Positions 1-9,656 are shown, counted from the first letter of the stretch. The stretch is DNA of 64,000 nucleotides from Hymenobacter glacialis (GCF_001816165.1 NZ_MDZC01000046.1:186001-250000); one strand, 5' to 3'. Numbers and translations are program-made. Notes: generated by a model from the sequence alone, not told the origin.

Positions 1-1
1 C

Positions 2-79
2 ACGGCCGGCGGCAAGAACGTGAACGGGTTGGCCGCGGCCATTGCCAAGGCGGAAGAAGCCGTGAGTAAGGCTTTATAA
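2..79 (+). CDS. C-terminal fragment of an unidentified protein
   Basis: The window opens inside a reading frame that ends at the TAA at 77-79. Only 25 residues are visible. They are rich in alanine and end in a helical stretch (AAAIAKAEEAVSKAL). The tail is too short to assign a family. It is followed by a possible GC-rich hairpin. The 5' part lies outside the window. Confidence 0.5.
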   Translation, partial: TAGGKNVNGLAAAIAKAEEAVSKAL

Positions 80-466
80 GCGCCATCTTGGTTTCATTGG
101 CCTGCCAGAGGCGGCGGTTCCACTTGCTGGGGCCGCCGTTCCTATTTATGCGCAATCCCGCTAATTGGCTGCACCGTTTTGTTCAGTGTCTATTATCATT
201 ACCCTTGGTTTTCTATTCTTTAATTTAACAGAATGGTACTTCGCTTTCGTGTTTCAATGTTAGTTGATTGCTGGGGCTGGCTTTTAGATGGCGTGCGGGA
301 AGATTTGGCATGTCTGCAACCACACATGCCACGACAGGGACAATTAGGTTAAGCCTGAAACAACTCGTCTCCTTAACAAGTACTATATTTCAGAAAATAA
401 ACAAAGCTTACGGGCTTGTCACGTTGCTGCCAGTGCGGAGTAACTGAATCCTTACCTCCACCATTT
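80..466. other. intergenic region without a gene
   Basis: 387 bases separate the first partial gene from the MORN-type gene. Apart from the possible terminator at its left end I see no credible coding frame. The middle (170-410) is clearly more AT-rich than the flanking genes and probably holds the promoter of the gene starting at 467, but I could not pick a convincing -7/-33 pair. Confidence 0.4.
110..145 (+). terminator. possible terminator after the first partial gene
   Basis: GGCGGC at 110-115 can pair with GCCGCC at 132-137, followed by GTTCCTATTT. The T-run is poor, so this is a weak call. Its position 30 bases after the stop codon at 79 supports it. Confidence 0.35.
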
Positions 467-1378
467 ATGCTGCCCCATACTCCGGTGAAAGCACTACTCC
501 TCTGTTCGGCGTGGCTACTGGCTTGCCCATTTGCAGCGATGTCGCAAGCTGTTGCACCAGATTTGCCGGCGTTGCCGCTCCTCAATGCCAGCTTTTTTAA
601 GGCTGATTTCAGTACTGCTTATGCTGATGATTCCACGGCTTACTGCGTCGAAACCACGTTACGCGACAGCCTGTCGGGAATGATGCGAGTGTACTACCCT
701 TCGGGAAAGCTCAAGCAATTCGTCCCTTATGGCGATGTGCGGCAGCGCATAATTTATGGTACCCTTTCCAACTGGTACGAGAACGGCGCGATGCGCTCCA
801 AAGAAGACTTTGTGATGGGCAAGCGCCACGGCGACCTGCTCACCTACTACCCGGATGGTACCCTGAAGCGCCGAGAGCAATATGTGCACGGACGGGGCAG
901 CGTGGGCTCGTGCTACGCTCCCGATGGTTCTCCTATTCCTTATTTTGGCTACGAACAGTTGCCCCTTTACCCGGGCGGAGAATCAGTGCTGTTAAAAGAA
1001 ATAACGGGAGGCGCGCGCCTGAATGCGAAAGAGACGGCTGAAATGCGCCAAGAAATTGCGCAGGTTGTGACCATGCGGCACCAAATCTGGAAACGTGAAG
1101 TGTTGGTTGAACTGCTAGTGGCCAAAGACGGCCACTTAGCCGATGCCAAAATTGTACAGTCCGGAAGCTCTTACCTGGGTACCGCCACCCTGAGGTCCGT
1201 GGCCCAGCTTAAGCGGCAGTTCATGCCGGCCCGCCTCGATGGCCAGGCGGTGGAAAGCCGCTTTATAGTACTGGTTTCTTACATGCTCGAGATGCCATAC
1301 ACGCCCGGGAGGTCACGGCGGCCCCATGAAACCGCTGCGGACAATTATCATCGCCCTCCCGGGCTTAGCGGCCAATAA
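467..1378 (+). CDS. exported MORN/YwqK-repeat protein with TonB-like C-terminal domain
   Basis: 303 residues from the ATG at 467. An in-frame start at 416 would add 17 residues before the signal peptide and is less likely. Residues 1-24 form a hydrophobic signal sequence. Residues 70-145 carry repeats of the YPSGKLK / WYENGAMR / YYPDGTLKRREQY type, the pattern of MORN-like YwqK (toxin-antitoxin YwqK-antitoxin) repeats. Residues 208-275 (VLVELLVAKDGHLADAKIV and onward) resemble the TonB C-terminal fold, which in Bacteroidota is often fused to MORN repeats. Function is unknown; a periplasmic or surface-exposed binding protein is an inference. It stands alone, with gatB starting 275 bases downstream. 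Confidence 0.75.
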   Translation: MLPHTPVKALLLCSAWLLACPFAAMSQAVAPDLPALPLLNASFFKADFSTAYADDSTAYCVETTLRDSLSGMMRVYYPSGKLKQFVPYGDVRQRIIYGTLSNWYENGAMRSKEDFVMGKRHGDLLTYYPDGTLKRREQYVHGRGSVGSCYAPDGSPIPYFGYEQLPLYPGGESVLLKEITGGARLNAKETAEMRQEIAQVVTMRHQIWKREVLVELLVAKDGHLADAKIVQSGSSYLGTATLRSVAQLKRQFMPARLDGQAVESRFIVLVSYMLEMPYTPGRSRRPHETAADNYHRPPGLSGQ

Positions 1379-1470
1379 AACATCTGGTGGTCTAAATCGG
1401 GACGGTACCACGAACGTTTGGTTCAAGTACCACTACTTCCACAACGAGCCATGATGGTGCCAGCGCTGCT

Positions 1471-1516
1471 GGCTGGGTACCCCGAACCCCTTAAGGGGAG
1501 TTCGGGGTACCCAGCC
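1471..1516. repeat. 46-bp near-perfect palindrome upstream of gatB
   Basis: GGCTGGGTACCCCGAA at 1471-1486 is repeated exactly in inverted form at 1501-1516, and the middle is itself almost self-complementary (CCCC TTAA GGGG). The element is 93 bases after the MORN-gene stop and 138 before gatB. As RNA it would fold into a very stable hairpin. No T-run follows, so it is not a standard intrinsic terminator. Confidence 0.85.
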
Positions 1517-1653
1517 AAAGAAATGCCCGTGGCCTGCATACAGCTTGCCGACGAGGCATAGGGGCAACAAGAGCAGCTTGGTGCCATGCAAGCTTCCCCG
1601 AAGGCGTTACCTTTAGGCCCCAATAGCTACTTAGTACCCCGCGTTTTTTCGAT

Positions 1654-3111
1654 ATGGACGAAGCCCTGCTTGCCAAATACCAGCCCGTTATCGGCCTGGA
1701 AGTACACGCCCAGCTGCTGACCCACAGCAAAATGTACTCTGCCGACGAAAACGAGTACGGCGTGGCGCCCAACACCAACCTCTCGGTTATCACCCTCGGC
1801 CACCCCGGCACCTTGCCCAAGGTGAACCGCACGGCCGTGGAGTTTGCCATGAAAATGGGTCTGGCCACCAACTGCACCATCCGGCGCGACAACCTGTTTG
1901 CGCGCAAAAACTACTTTTACCCCGACCTGCCCAAGGGCTACCAGATTACGCAGGACAAAACCCCCATTTGCCACGACGGCCACGTGGACGTGCGCCTGGC
2001 CGACGGCTCGGTAAAGAAAATCGGCGTCACCCGCATTCACATGGAGGAAGACGCGGGCAAGAGCATGCACCTGGCTGGCGAGACCGAAACCCTGGTGGAC
2101 CTGAACCGCGCCGGCGTGCCGCTCATCGAGATTGTGAGCGAGCCGGACATCCGCACCAGTGAGGAAGCATATAACTACCTGAGCGAAATCAAAAAGCTGG
2201 TGGAGTACTTAGGCATCTGCGATGGCAACATGGAAGAAGGCTCGCTGCGCTGCGACGCCAACGTGTCCGTTATGCTAGTAGGCGCCGAGCAGTTCGGCAC
2301 CAAGGTGGAGGTGAAGAACATGAACTCCTTCCGCAACGTGCAGCGGGCCATTGCCTACGAAATCGAGCGGCAGATTGCCATTGTGGAAGCCGGCGGCGAA
2401 GTGGACAGCGAAACCCGCGGCTTCGACGCTGCCACTGGCACCACCAATGCCCAGCGCAGCAAGGAAACCCTCAACGACTACCGCTATTTCCCCGAGCCGG
2501 ACCTGCCGCCCCTTATTATTTCGGATGAATGGCTGCACCGCGTGGCCGCCGAGCTGCCGGCCCTGCCGCAGCAGCTCTACGCGCGCTTCACCGGCGAGCT
2601 GGGCCTGAACGACTACGATGCCTCGGTGCTGGTCGACCAGAAAGAAGTGGCCCTGTTCTTCGACGACCTGTCGCGCCTCACGCCCAACGCCAAGGCCGCG
2701 GCCAACTGGGTGATGGGCCCCGTGAAGTCCTACCTCAACGAGCGCGCCCTCACCATGGCCGATTTTCCGCTGGACGCGGCCCAGCTGGCCGGCATCATTG
2801 AGCTGATTGATGCGGGCAAGCTCAATTATTCGGTGGCATCCAAGCAACTCTTTCCGCATTTGCTCGACCATCCTACGGCCAACGCAACCGGCGCGGCCGA
2901 AAGCCTGGGCCTGCTCACCCAAGCCGATAATGGCGAGCTGGCCATGCTGGTACAGCAGGTGCTGGCCGCCAACCCCGCCAAGGTAGAAGAATACCGGGGC
3001 GGCAAAAAGTCGCTCACGGGCATGTTTATGGGCGAGCTCATGAAACTGACCGGCGGCAAAGCCGACCCCAAACTGGCCAATCAGCTGCTGCGCGCGGCGC
3101 TGGAAGGCTAA
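1654..3111 (+). CDS. gatB: aspartyl/glutamyl-tRNA(Asn/Gln) amidotransferase subunit B
   Basis: 485 residues, the usual length for GatB. It is the kinase/transamidase subunit of GatCAB, which amidates misacylated Glu-tRNA(Gln) or Asp-tRNA(Asn) in the cytoplasm. The N-terminal signature GLEVHAQLLTHSKMYSADEN is at residues 13-32. The catalytic cradle continues with KNYFYPDLPKGYQITQ near residue 90. The C-terminal third (from about residue 330) is the helical YqeY-like tail that holds the tRNA. The ATG at 1654 follows a TACCTTTA box at 1608-1615 that may be its -7 element. gatA and gatC are not nearby, as is usual in Bacteroidota. The assignment is secure. Confidence 0.97.
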   Translation: MDEALLAKYQPVIGLEVHAQLLTHSKMYSADENEYGVAPNTNLSVITLGHPGTLPKVNRTAVEFAMKMGLATNCTIRRDNLFARKNYFYPDLPKGYQITQDKTPICHDGHVDVRLADGSVKKIGVTRIHMEEDAGKSMHLAGETETLVDLNRAGVPLIEIVSEPDIRTSEEAYNYLSEIKKLVEYLGICDGNMEEGSLRCDANVSVMLVGAEQFGTKVEVKNMNSFRNVQRAIAYEIERQIAIVEAGGEVDSETRGFDAATGTTNAQRSKETLNDYRYFPEPDLPPLIISDEWLHRVAAELPALPQQLYARFTGELGLNDYDASVLVDQKEVALFFDDLSRLTPNAKAAANWVMGPVKSYLNERALTMADFPLDAAQLAGIIELIDAGKLNYSVASKQLFPHLLDHPTANATGAAESLGLLTQADNGELAMLVQQVLAANPAKVEEYRGGKKSLTGMFMGELMKLTGGKADPKLANQLLRAALEG

Positions 3112-3130
3112 GCGCTGGCCAAAGGCATGC

Positions 3131-3158
3131 TGCTTGCCTAACTGCGCTCAGGCAAGCA
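3131..3158 (+). terminator. hairpin after gatB
   Basis: TGCTTGCCT at 3131-3139 is perfectly complementary to AGGCAAGCA at 3150-3158, with a 10-base loop. There is no T-run after it, so it may stabilise the mRNA end rather than terminate efficiently. Confidence 0.4.
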
Positions 3159-3258
3159 AACTGCCATACTCATAACCAGCCGCAAGGAACAATACCTTTA
3201 CCGCCCTGCGTTGGCATACTTCACGCACCAGCTTCGGCTGGTGCCTCATTTCTCTTCT

Positions 3259-4380
3259 ATGATTAAAACTGTTTTCCTCGCTGCCACTGTGCTGGGCATG
3301 GCCAATTCCTGCCAAAACGCCGCCGCTGCGGACGGCTATGAAATCAAGGGCCAGTTGAAAAACGCCCCGGCTGGCACCGTGCTGCGCTTATCGGAGCTGG
3401 TATCAAATCAATTTGTTGAGAAGGGCCAGGCCAAAACCGATGCGTCGGGCAATTTCGTGCTCAAGGGCACCAGCGCCTTGCCAGGCATCTACCAGCTCAA
3501 AGTAGACGATGCCAATCAGGTGCTGCTGATGCTCGACAACAAGACGCACTTGGAGCTGAGCGGCGATGCCAAAAGCCTGCCGGCCACCTACAGCGTGAAA
3601 GGCAGCAAAGACACCGAAGTGCTGCGCAAGCTCACCCAGGTGATGGAAGGCAGCAAGACCGAGCTTCAGGCCCTGGGCCAGCGTTACAACGCCGCCGGCC
3701 AGGCCGGCAAAGCCGAGGAAATGCAGGCCGTTGAGAAGCAGTATTACGCCATTCAGACCCGCAACAATGCTCGTTTGAAAAGCCTGATTCGCAGCAATGC
3801 TACCTCCGTGGTGAGCGGCTTTGCCGTGGGAGCTTTTCTCAACCCCGAAGAAGACTTCCAGTTCGTGGATTCAGTGGCCAGCGTGCAGCGCAAGGCCAAT
3901 CCCGGTTCCCCCTTCACCAAGGAGCTCACGGCGCGCCTCGAGCCCATGCGAACCACGGCCATTGGCGCCATGGCCCCCGAAATCAACCTGGCTAAACCCG
4001 AAGGCGGCACCATGGCCCTCAGCAGCCTGCGCGGCAAGTACGTGCTGCTCGACTTCTGGGCCAGCTGGTGCGGCCCGTGCCGCCAGGAAAACCCCAACGT
4101 GGTGCGTGCCTACAACCAATTCAAAGACAAAGGCTTCACCATCTTCTCGGTGTCGTTGGACCAGGACAACGGCAAGTGGCAGAAAGCCATTGCCGCCGAT
4201 AACCTGACCTGGCACCACGTATCAGACCTGGCGGGCTGGAACAGTGCCGGTGGCGCGGCTTACGGCGTCAAATCCATCCCCCAGTCGTATCTGATTGACC
4301 CCCAGGGACGCATTATTGCCAAGAACCTGCGCGGCGAGGCCCTGCCTGCTAAGCTGGCAGAAGTACTTGGTAAAAAGTAA
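3259..4380 (+). CDS. DUF4369/TlpA-type thioredoxin-fold lipoprotein
   Basis: 373 residues from the ATG at 3259. An upstream in-frame start at 3211 would place 16 residues before the signal peptide. Residues 1-19 form a lipoprotein signal with the cysteine in MANSC. Residues 28-120 match the DUF4369 beta-domain common in Bacteroidota. From about residue 243 an AhpC/TSA-TlpA domain begins, with the redox motif WCGPC at residues 270-274 and the cis-proline loop SIPQSYLID further on. Such proteins are envelope thiol-disulfide oxidoreductases that keep exported cysteines reduced; the partner is not evident here. A TACCTTTA box at 3192-3199 is a plausible -7 element. A strong terminator follows. 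Confidence 0.9.
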   Translation: MIKTVFLAATVLGMANSCQNAAAADGYEIKGQLKNAPAGTVLRLSELVSNQFVEKGQAKTDASGNFVLKGTSALPGIYQLKVDDANQVLLMLDNKTHLELSGDAKSLPATYSVKGSKDTEVLRKLTQVMEGSKTELQALGQRYNAAGQAGKAEEMQAVEKQYYAIQTRNNARLKSLIRSNATSVVSGFAVGAFLNPEEDFQFVDSVASVQRKANPGSPFTKELTARLEPMRTTAIGAMAPEINLAKPEGGTMALSSLRGKYVLLDFWASWCGPCRQENPNVVRAYNQFKDKGFTIFSVSLDQDNGKWQKAIAADNLTWHHVSDLAGWNSAGGAAYGVKSIPQSYLIDPQGRIIAKNLRGEALPAKLAEVLGKK

Positions 4381-4406
4381 TACTTGTTGCGGCAGTGCAA
4401 ACAAAT

Positions 4407-4437
4407 AGAGCCCACCGGCATGTTGGTGGGCTCTTTT
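4407..4437 (+). terminator. intrinsic terminator of the TlpA-type gene
   Basis: AGAGCCCACC (4407-4416) pairs with GGTGGGCTCT (4425-4434) and runs into TTT. It lies 27 bases after the stop codon. Confidence 0.85.
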
Positions 4438-4532
4438 CGTTTGCATTGCAGTAGGAACACGTCGTGGTGCTCTCAATCGTTGAAGAATCAAGCTGTATAG
4501 AAAAGACCTGGCAAAAAAATGTGCCTGGCACT

Positions 4533-5315
4533 CTATTGCGCGCCGTTAAACATGGCCTGCAATCCAGGCCAGAGTCGTTTCTTAAGGCTCACGTCGTACT
4601 CCACCAAATCGACGGTGGCCGATGCCAGGTAGGAGAGGCCCAGCGTGGGGAACGACACGGGCTCATAAATCTGGGTGTTGCGAATGGTCACATCAAGTAG
4701 GTTTTTGCCGAAGGCAATGACGTGCGTGGCCGCCAGTTCGCGGCGCAGGTTCTGCAACGCCACGGGTAGTTCCGATTCCACGTTCACCAGTACCACATCG
4801 GCCATGACCAGGCCCAGGGCCTGCAGCATCTTATTCAGAAATACGTTGCGGTGCAGCTTTTGAAACTGCTCATTGGGCAAGCGGAACAGCAGCAGCACGC
4901 CGTGGGCATTGTCGCCCAGCGTGGAAAACTGCGTGAGCAGGACCGGCGGTACTGCCGGTGCTGCAGTCGGCACAGATGGTTCTGGGGCCCGGGCTGGTGC
5001 CACCAGTCGCGGCGCCGGCGCGGCAGCCGGCTCCGGGTGGATACTCGGCTGATTAAAGCCCGAGGCCAACCGTTCGAGGCCGGCTGTGGGGTTGCTGTAG
5101 CTTTTTGAAGGAATGGGCAGGGGAGAAGGCGCGGCCGGAGCCACCGCCGACGCTTTGGGCACGGGTGTTGCCGCAACTGCCGCCACCTGGGACACAGGCG
5201 CAGCCACCGGGGTTTGTGTGGCAGCTTCCGGTGCCGACACCGTGGGCTCGGCGGGCACGTACAGGGTTACGTCGGTGTAGAAATTCTGCAGGAAAGCCAA
5301 CTTTTCAGCGGACAT
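4533..5315 (-). CDS. hypothetical protein, possibly HolD (psi)-like C-terminal domain
   Basis: 260 residues starting at the ATG at 5315. The first 22 residues (MSAEKLAFLQNFYTDVTLYV) look like a short conserved peptide. Residues 23-125 are a low-complexity Ala/Pro/Val linker, and residues 130-260 form a compact alpha/beta domain. I do not recognise it with certainty. The pattern HVIAFG, then FPTLGLSYLASATVDL, then KKRLWPGLQAMF is reminiscent of the psi subunit of the DNA polymerase III clamp loader (HolD), which ends in a conserved L...LW..l element. This is an inference from pattern only. Alternatives include any small Rossmann-like adaptor. It is monocistronic, and the next gene upstream (5898) is a thioesterase on the same strand. 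Confidence 0.55.
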   Translation of the reverse strand: MSAEKLAFLQNFYTDVTLYVPAEPTVSAPEAATQTPVAAPVSQVAAVAATPVPKASAVAPAAPSPLPIPSKSYSNPTAGLERLASGFNQPSIHPEPAAAPAPRLVAPARAPEPSVPTAAPAVPPVLLTQFSTLGDNAHGVLLLFRLPNEQFQKLHRNVFLNKMLQALGLVMADVVLVNVESELPVALQNLRRELAATHVIAFGKNLLDVTIRNTQIYEPVSFPTLGLSYLASATVDLVEYDVSLKKRLWPGLQAMFNGAQ

Positions 5316-5382
5316 GGCTAGGAGGCGTTGGTGGGTGTTGCAGCGTAAAGTAATTATAAAGTGCGACTTGTGCGACCCGAGC

Positions 5383-5898
5383 TTATATCGCGAACAAAGC
5401 TTTGAGCTCGGATGCTTCTTCGGGTTTCATGCGGCCGGCCAGTACCAGGCGCAGCTGCCGTCGGCGCAAGGCGCCGTCAAACAGCCGCACTTCGTCGTCG
5501 GTGGTGGGCAGGGCCTCGGGCACGTCGATGGGCCTGCCGGCCTGGTCCACGGCCACAAACGTGAAGAAGGCTTCGTTGGTCTTAAACTTGGTGCCGCTGG
5601 GAATGTCCTCGGCCCACACATCGATGTGCACTTCCATGCTGGAGCTGAAAGCCCGGGTGACCTGTGCCTGCAGCGTTACCACGTTGCCGAGGCGGATGGA
5701 GTCGCGAAACGACACGTTGTCGACCGATGCCGTGACCACGATGCGGTTGGAGTGCTTTTGAGCCGCGATGGCGGCGGCAATATCCATAAGGTGCATCATG
5801 CGGCCGCCCATGAGGTTGTTGAGGGTGTTGGTGTCGTTGGGGAGCACCAGCTCGGTCATGATTACGAACGAGTCGGAAACGGGTTTTTGCTTGCGCAT
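5383..5898 (-). CDS. acyl-CoA thioesterase, hotdog fold
   Basis: 171 residues from the ATG at 5898. The frame stays open for 29 more codons upstream, but that part is compositionally unlike coding sequence and overlaps the promoter region. The core shows LVLPNDTNTLNNLMGGRMM near residues 17-35, the P-x-D-x-N...GG..M.lmD signature of BACH/YciA-type acyl-CoA hydrolases. ASVDNVSFRDSIRLGNVVTL follows, typical of the second strand of the hotdog sheet. It hydrolyses acyl-CoA to free acid and CoA in the cytoplasm; chain-length preference cannot be read from the sequence. Confidence 0.88.
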   Translation of the reverse strand: MRKQKPVSDSFVIMTELVLPNDTNTLNNLMGGRMMHLMDIAAAIAAQKHSNRIVVTASVDNVSFRDSIRLGNVVTLQAQVTRAFSSSMEVHIDVWAEDIPSGTKFKTNEAFFTFVAVDQAGRPIDVPEALPTTDDEVRLFDGALRRRQLRLVLAGRMKPEEASELKALFAI

Positions 5899-5984
5899 GG
5901 GGGAGGTCTCTGTTGTAAAATGGCGGCGGCGAGGGGTGGCCGCACCGGGGCAAAGGTACGGCCCGGCCCCAGCCCGGCCGGGCA

Positions 5985-6013
5985 CAAAAAAGCCTCAATT
6001 CTGAACTGAGGCT
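5985..6013 (-). terminator. intrinsic terminator of pcm
   Basis: On the minus strand AGCCTCA (6013-6007) pairs with TGAGGCT (5997-5991), followed by a T-run (the As at 5985-5990). It lies 64 bases beyond the pcm stop codon. Confidence 0.8.
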
Positions 6014-6076
6014 TTCGTTCAAATAGTAGGGGCGCCCTGTCCCGCCAGGGCCGCCGTCACCAGCCGGCGAATGGGT

Positions 6077-6745
6077 TTATTGCTTCCAGCCGCTGGCCCC
6101 GAGCAACGGCACAAAGCGAAAATCCTCAAACTCTTCCCGGATGAAAGACTCGGGTCCTTCCCGGGTCACGCGCACCATGCGCTGGGTATTGCTGTCGCCC
6201 ACCGGTATCACCAGCCTGCCGCCCACACGCAACTGCCGCAGCAGCGCCGGCGGCAGCCCCGGTGCCCCGGCCGTTACCAGAATGCAATCGAAAGGCGCGC
6301 GGTCGGGCAGGCCCAGGGAGCCGTCGCCGCGGTGCAGCGTAGCCGCCTCAGCGCCCAGGTCCGCCAGTAGTTGGCGGGTGCGTCCGTACAGCACTTCGTT
6401 GAACTCAATGCTATCCACGTGGGGCGTGAGCTGCAGCAGCACCGCGCACTGGTAGCCCGAGCCGGTGCCCACCTCCAGCACGTGGTCGGTGGGCTGCACG
6501 CCCAGCAGCTGGGTTTGGTAGGCTACGGTGTAGGGCTGCGAAATGGTCTGGCCCTCGCCAATAGGAAATGCCTTGTCCTGGTAGGCGTGGGCCTCAAAAG
6601 CGGGTGGGAAGAACAAGTGGCGGGGCACAGCGGCCAACGCGGCCAGCACTGGCTCGGCATAGATGCCGCGCTGCCGCAGCTCGCGCACCAGTGCGCGCCG
6701 CTGGCCCTGGTGGCGGTAAGTATCCTGAAGTATCGGAGCGGCCAC
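6077..6745 (-). CDS. pcm: protein-L-isoaspartate O-methyltransferase
   Basis: 222 residues from a GTG at 6745; no in-frame ATG precedes the conserved region. It is an S-adenosylmethionine-dependent enzyme that methylates L-isoaspartyl residues so damaged proteins can be repaired. IGEGQTISQPYTVAYQTQLL covers the PCMT signature near residue 62. The SAM-binding motif I VLEVGTGSGYQCAVLL follows at about residue 90, and post-I RGDGSLGLPDRAPFDCILVT later. Length is normal for the family (about 210-225). It is followed by its own terminator and divergent from the sugar transferase gene. Confidence 0.95.
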   Translation of the reverse strand: MAAPILQDTYRHQGQRRALVRELRQRGIYAEPVLAALAAVPRHLFFPPAFEAHAYQDKAFPIGEGQTISQPYTVAYQTQLLGVQPTDHVLEVGTGSGYQCAVLLQLTPHVDSIEFNEVLYGRTRQLLADLGAEAATLHRGDGSLGLPDRAPFDCILVTAGAPGLPPALLRQLRVGGRLVIPVGDSNTQRMVRVTREGPESFIREEFEDFRFVPLLGASGWKQ

Positions 6746-6835
6746 AATTAGTTAGATTAAAATACTGAATCTGGAGGGTTTTGGCTCTAAAATGCAGCGT
6801 GCATCCTGGTTCTTTCCCACAATACGCGCATGCCC

Positions 6836-6843
6836 TACCTTTG
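6836..6843 (+). promoter_or_regulatory. -7 box for the sugar transferase gene
   Basis: TACCTTTG matches the Bacteroidota -7 consensus TAnnTTTG, 52 bases before the start codon at 6896. I do not see a clear -33 TTG at the right distance. Confidence 0.45.
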
Positions 6844-6895
6844 CCCGCCCCGGTTTTTGCGTTCCGGATGCTAAAATACTACCCAACTCTCCGTT

Positions 6896-8317
6896 TTGCT
6901 GCTTATTCGCCGCTATCAATACGCTAAGCTCGTGGCTGCCGATTTCGGGGCGGCACTACTGGCGTGGATGTGCTTCTTTCTGTTGCGCAAGTACTTGCTT
7001 AACGAACTGACGGGCTATCATTTCAATTCGGTTGCGCTGCTCAACCTTACTTCCTCAGCCCTGGCCATTGCTATATTCTGGACGGTACTCTACGTCCTGA
7101 TTGGGGAATACCGGGACATCTACCGCAAGTCGCGGCTTTCCGAAATCATCCGTCTGGCCCGCGTTTCGTTGTTGGGCGCCGTCGTCATCTTCTTTGTCTT
7201 GCTGCTCGACGACGAAGGCGTGGTAAACTACCGGCTGTATTACAAGACGATATCGGCCTATTTCCTGCTTCATTTTACCATCACGGCCGTGTTGCGTACC
7301 TGGGCCGTGAGCAGTGTGCAACGCCAGATTCGCAAAGGGCGCATATCCTTTCCCACGCTGCTGGTGGGTTCCAATGCGCTTGCGCTGCATACCTACCGCG
7401 AGCTGGAGCGCACCAGCAAGCACCTGGGCCTGCAACTCATAGGGTTCACCTCCATTACCAAAACCGTGGACCCCGGCCTGGCCGCCGAGCTGCCCGACCG
7501 GGGTGCCTACCACCGGCTGCCGACGCTGGTGCGCGACCTCAAGGTCGAGCAGATTGTCATTGCCATAGAGCCCAGCGAGCACCGCCTTATCCAGAACATC
7601 CTCACCCTGCTGGAGGGCACGCCGGCCCGTATCAGCATCCTGCCCGACCTCTACCAGATGCTGCTGGGCTCGGTGAAAGTGAACCACTTATTTGGCACGC
7701 CGCTCATCGAAATCAAGCACGACCTGCTGTCGGTGTGGCAGGGGGTGGTGAAGCGGTTATTTGACGTGGTGGGCTCGGCCTTGTTTATGGTGCTGGCCAG
7801 TTGGGTGTATGCCTTCACGGCCGTCATGGTCAAGCTGTCGTCGCCCGGCCCGGTATTTTACCGGCAGGAACGAATCGGCATCAACGGGCACCCGTTTCGC
7901 ATCATCAAGTTTCGGTCTATGTACCTCGATGCCGAGAAGCTGGGCCCCGCCCTCAGCTCCGACCACGACCCCCGCATCACGAAATGGGGCCGGTTTATGC
8001 GCAAAGTCCGCCTCGATGAGCTGCCCCAGTTCTGGAACGTGCTCAAGGGCGACATGAGCGTGGTGGGCCCGCGGCCGGAGCGGCAATTTTTTATCGACCA
8101 GATTGTGAAAATCGCCCCGCACTACCGCCACCTGCACCGCGTGCGGCCGGGCCTCACGTCTCTGGGCCAGGTAAAGTACGGCTACGCCGAAACCGTGGCC
8201 CAGATGGTGGAACGGCTCAAATTCGACATTCTTTACATCGAAAACATGAGCCTGGCCATGGATTTTCGGGTGCTGCTCTACACCCTTAAAATCATTGTGG
8301 AAGGGCGAGGAAAGTAG
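6896..8317 (+). CDS. exopolysaccharide polyprenyl glycosylphosphotransferase (sugar transferase)
   Basis: 473 residues. The start is a TTG at 6896: no ATG is in frame upstream, and the residues after it already belong to the first membrane helix. The N-terminal part has four membrane segments (about residues 10-125), then a CoA-binding-like Rossmann region (FPTLLVGSNALALHTYRELE, near residue 150). The C-terminal bacterial sugar transferase domain (from about residue 275) has PVFYRQERIGINGHPFRIIK, the KFRSM motif, LDELPQFWNVLKGDMSVVGP and RPGLTSLGQV. The family loads hexose-1-phosphate onto undecaprenyl phosphate to start extracellular polysaccharide synthesis. No other polysaccharide genes are adjacent. 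Confidence 0.93.
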   Translation: MLLIRRYQYAKLVAADFGAALLAWMCFFLLRKYLLNELTGYHFNSVALLNLTSSALAIAIFWTVLYVLIGEYRDIYRKSRLSEIIRLARVSLLGAVVIFFVLLLDDEGVVNYRLYYKTISAYFLLHFTITAVLRTWAVSSVQRQIRKGRISFPTLLVGSNALALHTYRELERTSKHLGLQLIGFTSITKTVDPGLAAELPDRGAYHRLPTLVRDLKVEQIVIAIEPSEHRLIQNILTLLEGTPARISILPDLYQMLLGSVKVNHLFGTPLIEIKHDLLSVWQGVVKRLFDVVGSALFMVLASWVYAFTAVMVKLSSPGPVFYRQERIGINGHPFRIIKFRSMYLDAEKLGPALSSDHDPRITKWGRFMRKVRLDELPQFWNVLKGDMSVVGPRPERQFFIDQIVKIAPHYRHLHRVRPGLTSLGQVKYGYAETVAQMVERLKFDILYIENMSLAMDFRVLLYTLKIIVEGRGK

Positions 8318-8401
8318 CGGTTAGTGGTTAATGGTTAGCGTTTAATGGACGAGGCTTCTCATCACAATTCGCCAATCACTAACCGTTAACCACTAACCGC
8401 T
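8316..8401. repeat. 23-bp inverted repeat between the sugar transferase gene and mnmA
   Basis: Positions 8316-8338 begin AGCGGTTAGTGGTTAATGG, and 8379-8401 are the inverted copy with one mismatch. The left arm starts inside the stop codon of the sugar transferase gene. Each arm is itself built from GGTTAG/GGTTAA units. The 40-base spacer is unremarkable. It may act as a terminator-like or mRNA-stabilising hairpin, or be a small non-autonomous element. Confidence 0.8.
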
Positions 8402-8412
8402 ATGCCAAGCCT

Positions 8413-8420
8413 TACCTTTG
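8413..8420 (+). promoter_or_regulatory. -7 box for mnmA
   Basis: TACCTTTG, an exact TAnnTTTG match, lies 47 bases before the mnmA start and directly after the inverted repeat. The -33 region would fall within the right arm of that repeat, where no TTG is obvious. Confidence 0.45.
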
Positions 8421-8467
8421 CGGTTGCCAGCCGGAACCATTCAAGTCCCGGGTGAATTGCACCACCT

Positions 8468-9625
<1,158 letters not shown>

Positions 9626-9656
9626 GGCTGCTACCCTTTTTATTCTGCCTTGCTTT

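Noticed and set aside
416..466. Earlier start of the MORN protein at 416
   Set aside because: It would put 17 non-hydrophobic residues with three cysteines before a clear signal peptide.
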